A stretch of DNA of 64,000 bases from contig NC_034009.1 in NCBI RefSeq assembly GCF_000346465.2, positions 15,292,950 to 15,356,949 on the forward strand, in the 5' to 3' direction. Under the pieces are notes generated by a model. The model had not been told where the DNA came from, did no database searches, and was given only the letters and a program-made list of their open reading frames with translations. Source of the DNA: Prunus persica. Lineage: Eukaryota > Streptophyta > Magnoliopsida > Rosales > Rosaceae. This document shows positions 1-11,375 of this stretch, piece after piece (the first letter of the stretch is position 1; each line of letters starts with the position of its first letter). Position numbers and translations under genes: made by a program.

Positions 1-1199
1 TTTTTAAAAAATACCAAAAAATTCTGAATTTTTTTTTTCTATAAATACCTATTAATACCCTTCACTTTCAACACCAATCCTCATACATTTTTTTTTACTT
101 CTACTATTATTCACTCTTTACTCAACATTTTATTCTCTTTCAAATTGTATTTTTATTTCTTATCTTTATGGCTTCTTCTATTGAAACCGGAGGGGCGTGA
201 AGCACTATGGAAGATGTTTTCTTGTCTGAGTCTTGGGTCCAAATTAGTCATTGTCCCTTGTCAGGCAATGAGATGAAATTTTATCGTATGTGGAAAAAAA
301 TTCATGCCGAATTTTGTGAAAGAATTCCGGGGTCGACTCATACGGACATGGCATTGTCTAGTAGGTGGAAAATTCTCAACAACAAGTTGGGAAAATGGAG
401 GGATGCCTTGGCAAAAGCGAGGGACAACCATAGAAGCGGGGAAAATCTTAGTAACGAGGTAAATATTTTGTAATTTTCGTTTTATTAAGTTTAATGTCCT
501 AATATATATATTTTTAATGTTTCTTGCATTTTCAATATTTTGTTAATATTTCTTGCATTTTCTATATTTTGTTAATATTTCTTGCATTTCCAATTGTTTC
601 TTAATATTTCTTGCATAAATAATATTTTGTTAATATTTGTTGCATTTTCATTATTATTTTTTTGGCTTTTTATCACCAATGGTCCCCGAGGTTTGCAAAA
701 TTATCGCCTTTCGTCCTTCACCTTTTTTCGGGACACTAATGATCCTTAAGGTTATTCTGTGCACATCAAAATGGTCCTTCTCTTAGCTTCCGTCAAATTT
801 TCTGTTAAAATGTTGACGTGACACATATATGAACCCACCCATCCAATAGAAAAGAGTCATGTGGCTTTAAATAAAAGGTGTATATTATATTAAAAATAAA
901 AATAAAAATTTTTTGAAAATAAATATAAACACTTTGAAAAAAAAAAAAACAAAACAAAACAAATGAGCTGCTAGTTCTACCACCAGCCACCTCCCATGAT
1001 CCCACCCAGCCAACCCCCATCCTACTCAGGGACGGACCCACAATGGGGTCAATGGGGTCAAACGACCCTATGGACTCTATGAACGTAAGGTAGAAGGTCC
1101 CTTTGAACCTGTGTGTAACCCCATGAATAGCTGAAGGAGGAGCTGCAAATCTGAGGAAGAAGAAGCTGAACAGGGGTTCAGTTTTATTTTTTAAAAGAA

Positions 1200-1445
1200 G
1201 CTGACCAAAACGGCGTCGTTTTGGGTCAGCTCCTAATTTTTTTTAAAAACCCGGCTGGCCAAAACGGCGTCGTTTTGGACCAGCCCAGCGAATTTTTTTA
1301 AAAACGCGCTGGATCCAAAACGTCGTCATTTTGAACCCAGCGAATTTTTTTTTCTAAATGCGCGGGCACCAAAACGGCGCCGTTTTGGACCAGGAGCAAC
1401 GAATTTTTTTTAAAAAAAAGACCTGGCCAAAACGACTTCGTTTTG
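1200..1445. repeat. Five-unit palindromic array, core AAACGGCGTCGTTT
   Basis: Five units about 55-65 bp apart each centre on an approximate 20-bp palindrome of the form CCAAAACGGCGTCGTTTTGG (near 1207, 1259, 1317, 1372 and 1428). The 3rd and 5th units carry substitutions (gtcgtcattttg, gacttcgttttg). Poly-T/poly-A and short CTGG/CCAG arms separate them, so each unit can form a hairpin. Confidence 0.8.
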
Positions 1446-2329
1446 GTCCAGGTCTTCGAAAAAAAAAAATTAGAACTGCTTGTAGTTGAAACAGACCTTT
1501 CTCTTCAACCAAACAGAACAGACCCCTCTCAAAACTCCAAAACCCCCATTTCCTAAACCTAAATCCCCAATATCTACCCACCCACGAACCTTTAACCCTC
1601 TCCCTACCAAGCTTTAATCTTTAAAAACAAAATTGAACTTTTACACTATGACCCTATTAGTTCATATTCCTGGGTCCCTCCCTGATCCTACCTTCCTCCG
1701 ACTGACAGCCTTCCGATCCAGAGCAAACCTATCGCCACCGCCGTTCTCCTTTCCAACACAACCAAACTCCACCTCGCCCAGATTACCACGAGTTGAGTCG
1801 CTCGAGTTACCGCTTTCATTTTCAACTTACCCAACTTCAGCAGAGATTAAAATTGGGCAGCAAATATTACCAAAAACAAAGACAAGAAAAAAGAGCAGCA
1901 ACATCACTTTTCAAGATGCCAAGATGGACAATTCAAAATGCAAATTTCAAAACAAATGTCCAGTATTAACAAACCAATTAGCTAGAATTTGAAATTTTAT
2001 TCAAATTAAAAGGCTCGAATTCAAATTTCAGATACATATCAAGATACCCATGGATTTGGTGAAAGGGGAGATCCACTGTTGGGATGTGTCGGGTAGGAGA
2101 GAGAGAGAGAGGCTGGGGCTGTGCTTTTTCGAGGGAAGAGAGAGAGAGGGGCTGGGGCTTGAGATAGAGAGCACACCCAACCCAGATGTAAGACAGAGAG
2201 AAAGAGAATAGTGCCGGAAAGGAGGTGCTGCAGGGATGGGTGTGGGGTGTCAGGGCTCAGAGGATGGGGGTGGCGCTGGCTTTTGTGATTACCTTCTTCA
2301 ATTCTCTAGTTGGTCGTTCGTGTAAATTT

Positions 2330-2337
<8 letters not shown>

Positions 2338-2374
<37 letters not shown>
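2338..2374. repeat. (CT)n microsatellite
   Basis: An uninterrupted run of CT dinucleotides inside the element nested in the Harbinger intron. Confidence 0.95.
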
Positions 2375-2378
<4 letters not shown>

Positions 2379-3485
2379 TGTGCGATTTGGGAGTTCAATT
2401 TTTCTTTCATTCTTTCATTCTTTCATTCTTTTAATATTATTTTATTAAATTTTGTTTTATGTTTTAGTTTTTAAATACTTTTAAATATTTTATTAATATA
2501 TTATTGGATGTGTGGGCCCATATATATGCCACATCAGTATTTTAATAGAAAGATTCACGGAAACTAACAACATGGACCATTTTAATGTGCATAGTGTAAC
2601 CTTAAAGACCATTAGTGTTACAAAAAAAGGTTAAGGACGAAAGGTGATAATTTGGTAAACCTCAAGGACCATTCGTGATAAAAAGTCTTTTTATTTTTAT
2701 TTTTTTATGTTACTTGCGTATCCAATATATTTTAAATATTTCTTGCATTTCCATTATATTTTTTGTTGTTGTTAATAGATGATTCAAGCACAGATGTGGT
2801 TTGATGCAATTGGGCAAAGCAAAAAAACTTTCAACCATCATGAATGTTGGGAGGTGGTGAAAAATTGCAAACACTTCATAATTATTTCCGCGGGTCCCGC
2901 CTTTATGTTAAATTCAACGACATCGGATTCACCTCTCGATTCCCTTATGAGTCAAGACTCACCCATCGAAGAGGAGTTGAGGCCTATTGGCCGAAAGGCT
3001 GCGAAGGCGAAGAAAGGGAGTAATTCTAGCCAAAATACAACAAAATTTTTGGAGGAAATTGCAAGGCAGAGCGCCATAAGAATTGAAATTGAGAAGAAAC
3101 ACCAAGAGAATGAGATGGCAATTCAAGTAGAATATGTACAAGAAAGGGAGTATTTGCGCAAACAACATATTGACAAGACGGATCGGAAAATCATGGCTAT
3201 GGATACAAGCCATATGTCCCTTGAAACAAAACAATTTTGGAAACTAGAAAGAAGGGATGTTATGAGAAGAAGACTTTTCCGTAACGATGGACCTAGCAAC
3301 ACAGATTGGTTAAATGATCAAAACCATTAAATTAGTTGGCATACCTTTTATTTATTTGTATTTTTCATGTTTTGTATTAAAGTTGTTGTAATTCATATAT
3401 TTTATTTTAGTAGTAGTAATTCTTAATGACTTGTATTGACTTTCTTTATTTAATAAATAAAGCATTCAATAAAATACCTTTTTAT

Positions 3486-4931
3486 TCAACATATTCCATA
3501 CATCAAACAAAACATAATTAAAAGGAAAAACCACAACCAAAGCATAATAAAAAATAATAAAAAACTACAACAAAAGCGCAATAATAAAAACAAACCACAA
3601 CCAAACCATAATAAATAAATAAAACAACACAACCAAACCATAACTAAATAAAACCTAACCAAAGCATCTATGCTCCATGATTCACCGTCATTGCCTTTCA
3701 CCGCCCATAGATGCTCCATCAAGTTAAGTTGATGCTCTTCATGAATATACGAAGATTGCATCTCTGTATATCGATATATCATACGAGTCATGAAACGACC
3801 ATCCCTAACCAACGGATCTTGCTCCAATGGTTCTCCACATGGCCCCATGGGCCTTTCATAAATTCGTGTCAAGGCCATGTTCATGGGATCCAATTCGTAG
3901 ACCTCTGCAGCATCGTAATCATACTCATCCTCCACAATCATATTATGGAGGATGATGCAAGTCATCATAATGCTTCTCAGGACCTCCTCATCAAACATAC
4001 GCGCCGCATCTCGAATAATCAACCACCGAGCTTGGAGGATGTCAAAACACCTTTCGACATCTTTCCTGTATCCTTCTTGATAGGAAGCCAATAATCTTTG
4101 CTTCTGGGATTGGGGATTCGGAATGGATTTGACAAATGTGGTCCACTTTGAGTAGATCCCGTCAGCTAGATAATACCCCGTCTGGTAGACTGTATTGTTG
4201 ATTTGATAGGTGATATTCGGGCCTTCACCTCTGAAAACATCATTGAAGACCGGGGATTGACTCTACACGTTGAGGTCATTTTGAGATCCGACAACTCCGA
4301 AAAAGGCATGCCAAACCCATGTATCGAAGCCAACAACAGCTTCAAGGATGATACTTTTTTGGCCTTTTCTATTTCCGTAATCTCTTTGCCAGGCAGTTGG
4401 GCAATTCTTCCATTGCATGTGCATGCAGTCGATGCTACCAATCATTCCTAAAAATCCTTGAGCTTCGGCTTTTTGTAGAACCCGTTGGAGGTCCATGTGA
4501 GTAGGTCTGCGCAGGTAGTCCCTAGTGTATAGAGTTTCCACTACATCACAAAATCTTATCAAGGCCTCCAACGTAGTGGACTTTCCCATCCGGGCAATCT
4601 CATCCACCTGATCAGTAGATGAACCATACGCCAACATTCGTATAACAGCTGTAAGTTTTTGCTCCGGAAGAAGTCTCAAAACCCCAACAGCATCACACTT
4701 TTGAACAAAGTATGCATCATAATTGCAAATATCGTGCATGACTTTGTTGAACAAATGAGGTTGCATTCTATATTGCCTTTGAAAATCAACATTAGAGTAT
4801 AAAGAAGTTGAGATAAAATAATCTTCCAAAAGATTCTTACCCCGAGAATGTCTATGTCTATCCACATTCGGGCTACGGCCGACTTGTGAACCACGACGGC
4901 GACCTTGGTTCTCTTCATCAAGTAAAGCCAT
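3486..4931 (-). pseudogene. PIF/Harbinger DDE transposase (HARBI1/ALP1-like) with one in-frame stop
   Basis: One frame is open from ATG 4931 to 3486 except for a TAG at 4263-4265. Before the stop are the N-terminal helix-turn-helix-like part (LTAVIRMLAYGSSTDQVDE) and the first catalytic Asp in IGSIDCMHMQWKNCP. The motif GSQNDLNV just before the TAG carries the second Asp. After the stop the same frame continues with YYLADGIYSKW and the third acidic residue in VERCFDILQARW, so D-D-E is all there. The family usually has Leu at the stopped codon. The last 45 or so residues are a run of hydrophobic codons (FYLVMVWLCC...) that look like read-through of an AT-rich 3' UTR, so the original stop may also be lost. 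The gene converges on the Myb-like ORF about 155 bp away. Confidence 0.85.
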
Positions 4932-5538
4932 TGCTATGACAACTTGTTGATCTTCTTATCTCCGCAACCTTTTCCTTTTAGCTCGTCTACAGCTTCTCTC
5001 ATTTGTTTCTCGCTCTTGCCTCTCCAAGCATCTCCTCGTGTCTTCCATTGAGAATGGAGTATGAATTCTAAACTCTGAGAAATGAAAATATAGAAAGATG
5101 TGGTGTGAGGACTATGAGCTGAACCTCTGATTTTATAGAAAATTTTGGCTAGATAGAGATGCCATGTGGCTTGATTTTATAGGATGAAAATCTTATTTGA
5201 AATTTGAAATTTGAATGTTGAAATTCATCCGAAATTTGAAATTTGAAATTTATCTGAATTTTGAATTTTGAACCCAAAAATCTTATCTGAAAATTTTATC
5301 CGATTATGAGATATGAATAGTCTTGACACGTAGGAACCCGAAAATATTATCCAAATTAATTATGGAGGTAAAAAAATTTGTGAAAAAAAAAAAAGAATAG
5401 TCATTGCCCTTTGCTATGGCAACGGGTGGAAATACACAATGCTTTTTGCAAGGGCAACCACTATTCAGGTGACTTGTGGTTGCCCTAGCCCCCCTCTCTC
5501 TTGCCATGGAAAAGGGCAAATGGGTGGAGTTGCTCTTA

Positions 5539-7650
5539 ATATTGTAATACCCTAATTTATAATGCAATGGACTCCTATTACAATGTTAAGGTGAAAGTGG
5601 ACCTTGGAGGAGTATAATTGGTCCTTAGGCTTGTAAACACAAGGGTATACAATACTAAGGACCACATTTACACTATGATACATAGGCCTCCATAACCTTA
5701 TAAACTTCCTTAATTTTATAAGTTACAATATTTGGGTTCTCATTTATGAGACTTTGCAGCTTAGTTACAATATTATGGTCCACCCTAATCCATAACATTG
5801 TAATACCCTAATTTACAAAGAAAATGACACATAGTACCAAGGTAAGAATGGACCTTGGAGGAGTAAAATTGTAAACACAACTAAAAATCTTGTAATCTAC
5901 GAGAAAACTTGTAAACTTTCTACTTTTGTAATTGTTTTTCTTGACTTTTAATCTTAACAATGTACTATAAAATCTATGACCATGTTAGGAAAAAAATATA
6001 AATTTATAATACTTGTAGGATGTCTACAAAAGTACAACTGTGTAAAATAGAGTTCAACAATTAATATAGTTCTTATTTTAGAAATTGATTTTATAAATGC
6101 AATTGGATATGCAACCAATTACGTAGACAAAACTCAAGGTGAAATTTTTTGATAAATAAAGACTTTCTAACTCTCAAGTAAATGTTAATGCGCATTCACC
6201 AATTCTATGAAATAAAAGAAACAAAAATTAAAATTATTAACCTCAATTGTTTTTCAAAAACTAAGCATAATAAATACGGAGGAATTAACCACAACTAGCC
6301 ATTATAATTCACATAAATAAAACCAGCAACTCATAATGAAAGAGGTGACATATCAAAATCAGAAAAGAAAAAAAAAAGAGTCTAAAATGGTTCTCATAAA
6401 AAAAAAAGATATAAAATGATAACTTTAGATTTATAAAAGTAAACAAATGTCATTGTGAAATTTATAAGCATGTCATTGTGAGTCAAATAAAATAAACTCA
6501 ATTGAAAAATAAAATGTCAAATCATATGCCAAGTACCAAACAAGGAGGCCATAATTGCATGATCATTATGCAATTGTAATTGCATTAAATATTAATAAAA
6601 GGTATAAACTTGACAACTTGTATAACCGGTAACCAATGTAAGAAAAAAATCTGAGCGCATCAGTGCACCTAGTGCACTATAGACGTTGCCCCCTTGGCAA
6701 TTCAATTTTGGAAAGGCCCCATGCATTTCATGATCTATATTGTTATAACCATGCAATGCAGATTTGACTTTTGAAGTACACATATGCCTCCAGGTCCACG
6801 GTCCACCCCCCTTAATTAGTCAATTTGAGCAGCCTCATGATCATGATTCATGACCACCACTAACCAAATTGTCCTCCACTCAACTCGTTTAACAACCAAG
6901 CATCTCTTCAATCTTAAAGAGGGGTTGGATTTTTCCTAGCTTCTTTTTCCTTTACTTCTTATTAATTATTTGTTTTTTTAGTCATTCGTTAATAAGAAGA
7001 ACGAAGAGAGTATTATATGAGATTGCTTTAAAATTGTGTCTTACGTCAATCGAATTCAGGTGTAATCGGAGGGAAGAGAGAATTTGGCCCACATTCTGCT
7101 GTGGTGTCACCTCATGTGCTAATTCTTAATTAATTTTTACTCACTTTTAAGCTGTTGTGTTGATACGCTTCCATCTGTCATGCTAACTTTTTCTGTTGGA
7201 GAATCCTAGTATAAAATATCATGCTTTTCGATTGAATAGTATTCTCTTTTGCCGTCAATTTTCTAGAATAGCTGTATTGCAATGAGTTGACACATCTTTA
7301 TGGTTCTCTACAAAAAAAAATTTCAACGATATCCAAATCATTTTTTTTTCTTCACATATATCCTTATAAAAAATTATTAAGGCAATTAATTAAAATTAAT
7401 AAAATCAATGAATACGGTGTTGTACATGAATTTTAATAATTTAATTGAATGATAAAATGTTATCGTATTTAAGTGATTTTTTTTTATAGAGATGATCTTT
7501 AAATGAATATTTATAAAATAGACGGTTTTGATTAGTGAAATACAATGTGAAGTGGGCCCTACAAGGGCGTCACTCAAATAACTTATTTGAGGGATTCCTT
7601 AATAGAAGCTTTTATATATAAAGGTTTTTGTGTTGGTTTTTTTGGTATAG
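5539..7650. other. Intergenic, AT-rich, with a short duplicated segment
   Basis: No convincing gene. The segment near 5541-5640 (attgtaataccctaattta ... tggaccttggaggagta) recurs diverged at 5806-5885, about 265 bp on, so part of this stretch is an old tandem duplication. The rest is AT-rich, with homopolymer runs and no ORF of coding quality. Confidence 0.6.
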
Positions 7651-7653
7651 TTA

Positions 7654-8664
7654 GAGCATTTCCAGCAGTTAAGGCTGGACTCAGGCTAGGGGGTTTGGGC
7701 CAAAAAGTGGTTTCCAACAACAAAAGCAAGCCCGGGCAGATGGTGGGACCCAGCAGACTGGGCTGGCCCGAGGGCAAGGCTGACGTCAGCGTGCTGGGCT
7801 CTCCGATTAGATTTTTTCCAGCAATCCAACGATAGCCAATTTTTGTGCAATAAAAAAATAAAAAAATAAAGAAATTTTTTTAAAAAAATACCAAAAAAAT
7901 TAATGATTTTTTTTTTCTTCTCTATACCTTATTTCCATTTTCAACATTTAAGTAAATGTCTTTGTCCTTTTACTTTCATTTATTTTTATATTACTCCATT
8001 TACTTAAGTTTACAATGTAAATAAGGAAGTACCCCTCATTTGGATTCAAATAAAAATACTAGAAAATTAAATTCCCACCAAATTAAAATATGAAAAATCA
8101 GTTTTGATGCAAAATACGATTTAGGCTAAAAATGATGGCCCATTAAGTCAATATATATTTCATATTAAAATCCCATAAAATCAAATTTTCTTATTTGATG
8201 TGTAAGGAATAAAAGCTGCCAAAAATTATCTTGAGAAAATGATTATTTCGAAAAACCATTTTTCATACTTGGTCAATATTGCACCTTCGCTACAAAATTT
8301 GTGGGTCCGCCTATCCAACCAATACTCTTCACTTTTAACACCAAATCCTCATACTTTTTTTTTCTATAAATACCAACCAATACAACTAATAAAATAAAAT
8401 CTTATCCGAAAATATTATCCGATATGAATAGTATTGACACATAGGAACCCAAAAATCTTATCCGAAAATATTATCCAAATTAATTGTTTAAGTAAAAAAA
8501 GTTGTAAAAAAACAAAAAAATGAATAGTATTTGCCATGACAATGGGCAACTGCTGAAAACACACTTTGCTGGGGGGGAGCTCTAGGGCAGCCACTATTCA
8601 CGTGAATAGTAGCTGCCCTAGGGCTCCTCTTGCCATGGCAAGGGGCAAACTGCTGGAAATGCTC
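7654..8664. mobile_element. Non-autonomous PIF/Harbinger element (Tourist-like), complete
   Basis: Perfect 17-bp terminal inverted repeats, GAGCATTTCCAGCAGTT at 7654-7670 and its inverse at 8648-8664, are flanked by TTA on both sides (7651-7653 and 8665-8667). TTA is the target duplication expected for PIF/Harbinger. The 1,011-bp element has no transposase. Its interior near 8320-8520 resembles two separate parts of the larger element at 1-5535 (the first 100 bp, and 5280-5400), so it looks like an internal-deletion derivative of that family. Confidence 0.93.
8582..8621. repeat. 40-bp near-perfect palindrome near the right end of the short Harbinger element
   Basis: The two halves meet at TTCACGTGAA and pair for about 20 bp each with a single mismatched pair, reading CTAGGGCAGC outward on one side and its inverse on the other. 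The related segment of the larger element (about 5450-5486) is only partly palindromic. Confidence 0.85.
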
Positions 8665-8667
8665 TTA

Positions 8668-9751
8668 ATGGTTTTTGTTAGATAATTACAATCTTTACCA
8701 ATTTTTTTGTTATGCAATTAACCAACCTAAAGCATTTGAGGGTTTTATCCAAATCTGCTTTCAAGTTTCTCAACTGTCCATGGAACCATTGTATACACTT
8801 ATTTCTTAATGAAACATTATGTGTGTTTGATCTATCAGTAATGCATCAGGTAGCTCTAGCTAGATTGGGCTATATCCCAACTATGAATTCCTTCTTCCTT
8901 AAGGAATCACATTACTTTTATGGTTTAAAGTAATCTAGAGAATAATGTCGAACCCTCATATATATATATATATATATGCATAAAGTATAACCACATATAT
9001 ATATATATATATATATATATGCATATATTTTCCTTTCCAACTACATTCACATGTACAAACAGGTGGGAGAGAGTGCTTAGCTTTGATATGAAATTTTGGG
9101 AATTTTTTTTTAAGTTTTAAATTTACATTTTATATTTGGACTTCTCAACCCTGACAATTCTAGCTCGCCTGGAAACGATAGGAATATCCTAAAGGAGAGT
9201 ATAATTTATATTTAAATTTCTGGTCATTGTAGCTTACTGTAAATTTCCCAATCAGGAAAGTGATTAATAAGTAGAAGAACAATATATGGTTTATAATGAA
9301 AGAAGAAATAATAATATAGTCCGCAGCGGCATAACACCTCATTACGAAGGGTAGCTCTTCTTTTCGAATGCAACTTTGCACCAGACATTAAGATTTGAGA
9401 AGAATTAATTGAAGAGACTGCTTTGAATTCATCTGCCATTTTGTTGGCTATAACTTAATAATTGTGAAGGTCTGCTTTGCTACCAATAATAGTGTGCACT
9501 GATTAGTGATTACTTAACCAGCAAGGATTCTTATATGGCACGCCCAAACACACATAAACATTTTTCGGAAAATAAAATTTTATTACTTTTGTGATCTATA
9601 TCTCGATAATTCATATATATAAATTCTTCTATTTGGACGTCTGGACATTATTATCGTGCGAATGTCATATATTTTCTATTACTCCTTTCAGGTTTTCTCT
9701 CAATTTACAATGACATTTACGTGATAATAACATGCGGACATCTAAATGAGA

Positions 9752-9788
<37 letters not shown>

Positions 9789-11260
9789 TTGATTTGATCC
9801 ATTGACTTTTCAATGTCTAAAGCTCTCTCCTTTTGGAAGTAGAGCTTGGAAGTATACCAAACCAACTCATTCTTAAAGCTCTCAACTTCAAACTTATTTC
9901 TTTTAACTCACCATAGATTATTTCAATCTTTTTATCTTAAAAAGTCTTCGTGCAATTCAATATGCATGAAAAAAAAGAAGATCCAAATTCATTTTTGCAA
10001 ATTTCAAGTATGCCTCAAATTATACACAAATCACAAAATTAGATTTACGTAGCACTACCAATTAACGAATTATTTAAAGACCTAAAATCTAAAGACAATA
10101 GGGGATTTCCTAATATCACGACGGATAAAAAACAAAAGTGTGAGAGTGAGAACATTATAATTTGTAACGTGAGTGTGACAATAACACAACATTATTTGAA
10201 AATTATTTGAAAAAAAAAAAAAAAGGTCTATAATTTGTGTGTGCGCAATTGCAACGCTACGTCAGCATGCCACGTCATCTTGACACTTTAAAATTATTGC
10301 AAGAACGCCAACTTAGAAGATGCTTCAAAGACTTCTTAATTAATTATTATTATTATTATTTTTGGGTTCGGCTTTGAGTATGCAAACTGAAGAGAACATC
10401 AAAAGATGACAATGGGAAAAGACATATGCTTCTCTCTTTAGAAAAGCCATAAAGTTGGTTGGGCCAGTGGAAAATTTCGCTTCTACGACTTAACTTTGGG
10501 CAAAACAGTTTGGTTAGCTTTCCTTATCAATCATGATTATTATTTTTAATAATTTCTTATGCATGGATCTAACAACGACTGGACGTAGTAGTGATAGGAA
10601 ATCTAGGCAGCTGGCATCCTGCCAGCCTGCACATTCTGCTTTGGTCTCGGGTCCTGTGCCAACATTATGCATATGGTTTTAATTCCTTATCGTGTAACCA
10701 AGTAATCAATTAGTGTAAACTAGAAATACTTGATAAATGCGAACATTAGATCAGTTGATTAAAGTAGTGTATTCTGTTTGTATTTGCGTTTGATCTCTCT
10801 TATATAAGGACGGTTCCTCAGTACGTATAGCCCATGTTGGGGGGGATTGGGGGGTTCGGCCTAAAATCTCTAATACAACCCACCCGAGCCTACCCATATA
10901 ACACTCCTTCAATTCACACGTAATGCCTTCACATAAGGTAAATGTCCGTCCCTGTCCCTACATTATGGTTGTGGCCTCTTCTATTACACGGTTATAATAA
11001 AATATAAGTTCTCATTAAATTTGGCCAAAAATAGTCGTCACAAATGTAAATGAAACTAATACACACATAAATTAGTCTATTATCTATAATTAACGGGCTC
11101 CCACCTTGTACCTGGTGACCCAAATTTAAGATAAGGTTGCCTTTAAACAAATATTGGAAGTGATGAGTGCAATAATGTTGGCAGTATAATGACATATATC
11201 ACTCTGTTATAACAGCCAAAGCTCCCTTTATTCCCTTAAAAGTCATAAGGTGACATGAAA
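8668..11260. other. Intergenic upstream of the pectinesterase gene
   Basis: No coding region I can support. It contains TA microsatellites at 8958-8977, 8995-9021 and 9753-9784, a poly-A run near 10209, and AT-rich unique-looking sequence. A G-run (about 10840-10856) lies near 10.85 kb. I see no terminal repeats that would define a transposon. Confidence 0.6.
9753..9784. repeat. (TA)n microsatellite
   Basis: Uninterrupted AT/TA run of about 32 bp; two shorter ones lie at 8958-8977 and 8995-9021. Confidence 0.95.
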
Positions 11261-11271
11261 GCTGAGGCCCT

Positions 11272-11277
11272 TATATA
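11272..11277 (+). promoter_or_regulatory. Probable TATA box of the pectinesterase gene
   Basis: TATATA lies about 100 bp upstream of the start codon. It is followed by a CT-rich leader (tctctctctctag, tctttctctctctg) typical of plant 5' UTRs. Position is inferred from sequence only. Confidence 0.45.
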
Positions 11278-11375
11278 CACAAGTAATCAAGCTAAGTGCT
11301 AGCTCATGTACCCCTCTCTCTCTCTAGATCCCTTCTCTTTATTCTCTGTTCTGTGTCTTTCTCTCTCTGTTTAGC

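Larger units (their letters stand above)
666..2685. mobile_element. Mutator-like element with long terminal inverted repeats, inside the Harbinger intron
   Basis: The block starting CTTTTTATCACCAATGGTCC at 666 is the inverse of the block ending near 2685. The inverted similarity continues inward for roughly 165-175 bp on each side (to about 835, and from about 2510), including the stretches about cttaaggt and gtgcacatcaaaatggtcc. Long TIRs and no recognisable transposase fit a non-autonomous Mutator-like element. I could not settle a target-site duplication because both flanks are T-rich. The interior carries a palindromic array (1200-1445) and a CT microsatellite. The short ORFs inside look like chance. 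Confidence 0.65.
168..3330 (+). pseudogene. Harbinger Myb/SANT-like accessory protein (ORF1), two exons
   Basis: In PIF/Harbinger elements this protein works with the transposase to bind the element ends in the nucleus. Exon 1 runs 168-458, with donor GAG|gtaaat; exon 2 runs 2779-3330, with acceptor gttaatag|ATG, and phase is kept. The trihelix/Myb-like part is in exon 1 (aromatic spacing as in FLSESWVQIS and FYRMWKKIHAEF). Exon 2 has the basic, Glu/Lys-rich C-terminal half seen in plant proteins often named glutathione S-transferase T3-like or NAM-associated. The likely start is ATG 168; TGA at 198-200 breaks that frame after ten codons, and the next in-frame ATG is 207. The intron is about 2.3 kb because another transposon sits in it. 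Confidence 0.75.
1..5535. mobile_element. PIF/Harbinger DNA transposon, left end outside window
   Basis: The segment holds both genes typical of this superfamily: a Myb/SANT-like DNA-binding ORF on + and a DDE transposase on -, converging near 3.4 kb. The right end is placed at 5535: GGAGTTGCTC is followed by TTA (5536-5538), the 3-bp target site this superfamily prefers. The last 250 bp resemble the right arm of the short element ending at 8664, and the AT-rich first 100 bp resemble its interior near 8320-8380. The left terminus is not visible. Both genes carry a premature stop, so this copy is probably not able to move itself. Confidence 0.85.

Noticed and set aside
3711..4094. 127-codon + strand ORF in the first element
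   Set aside because: It is antisense to the Harbinger transposase.
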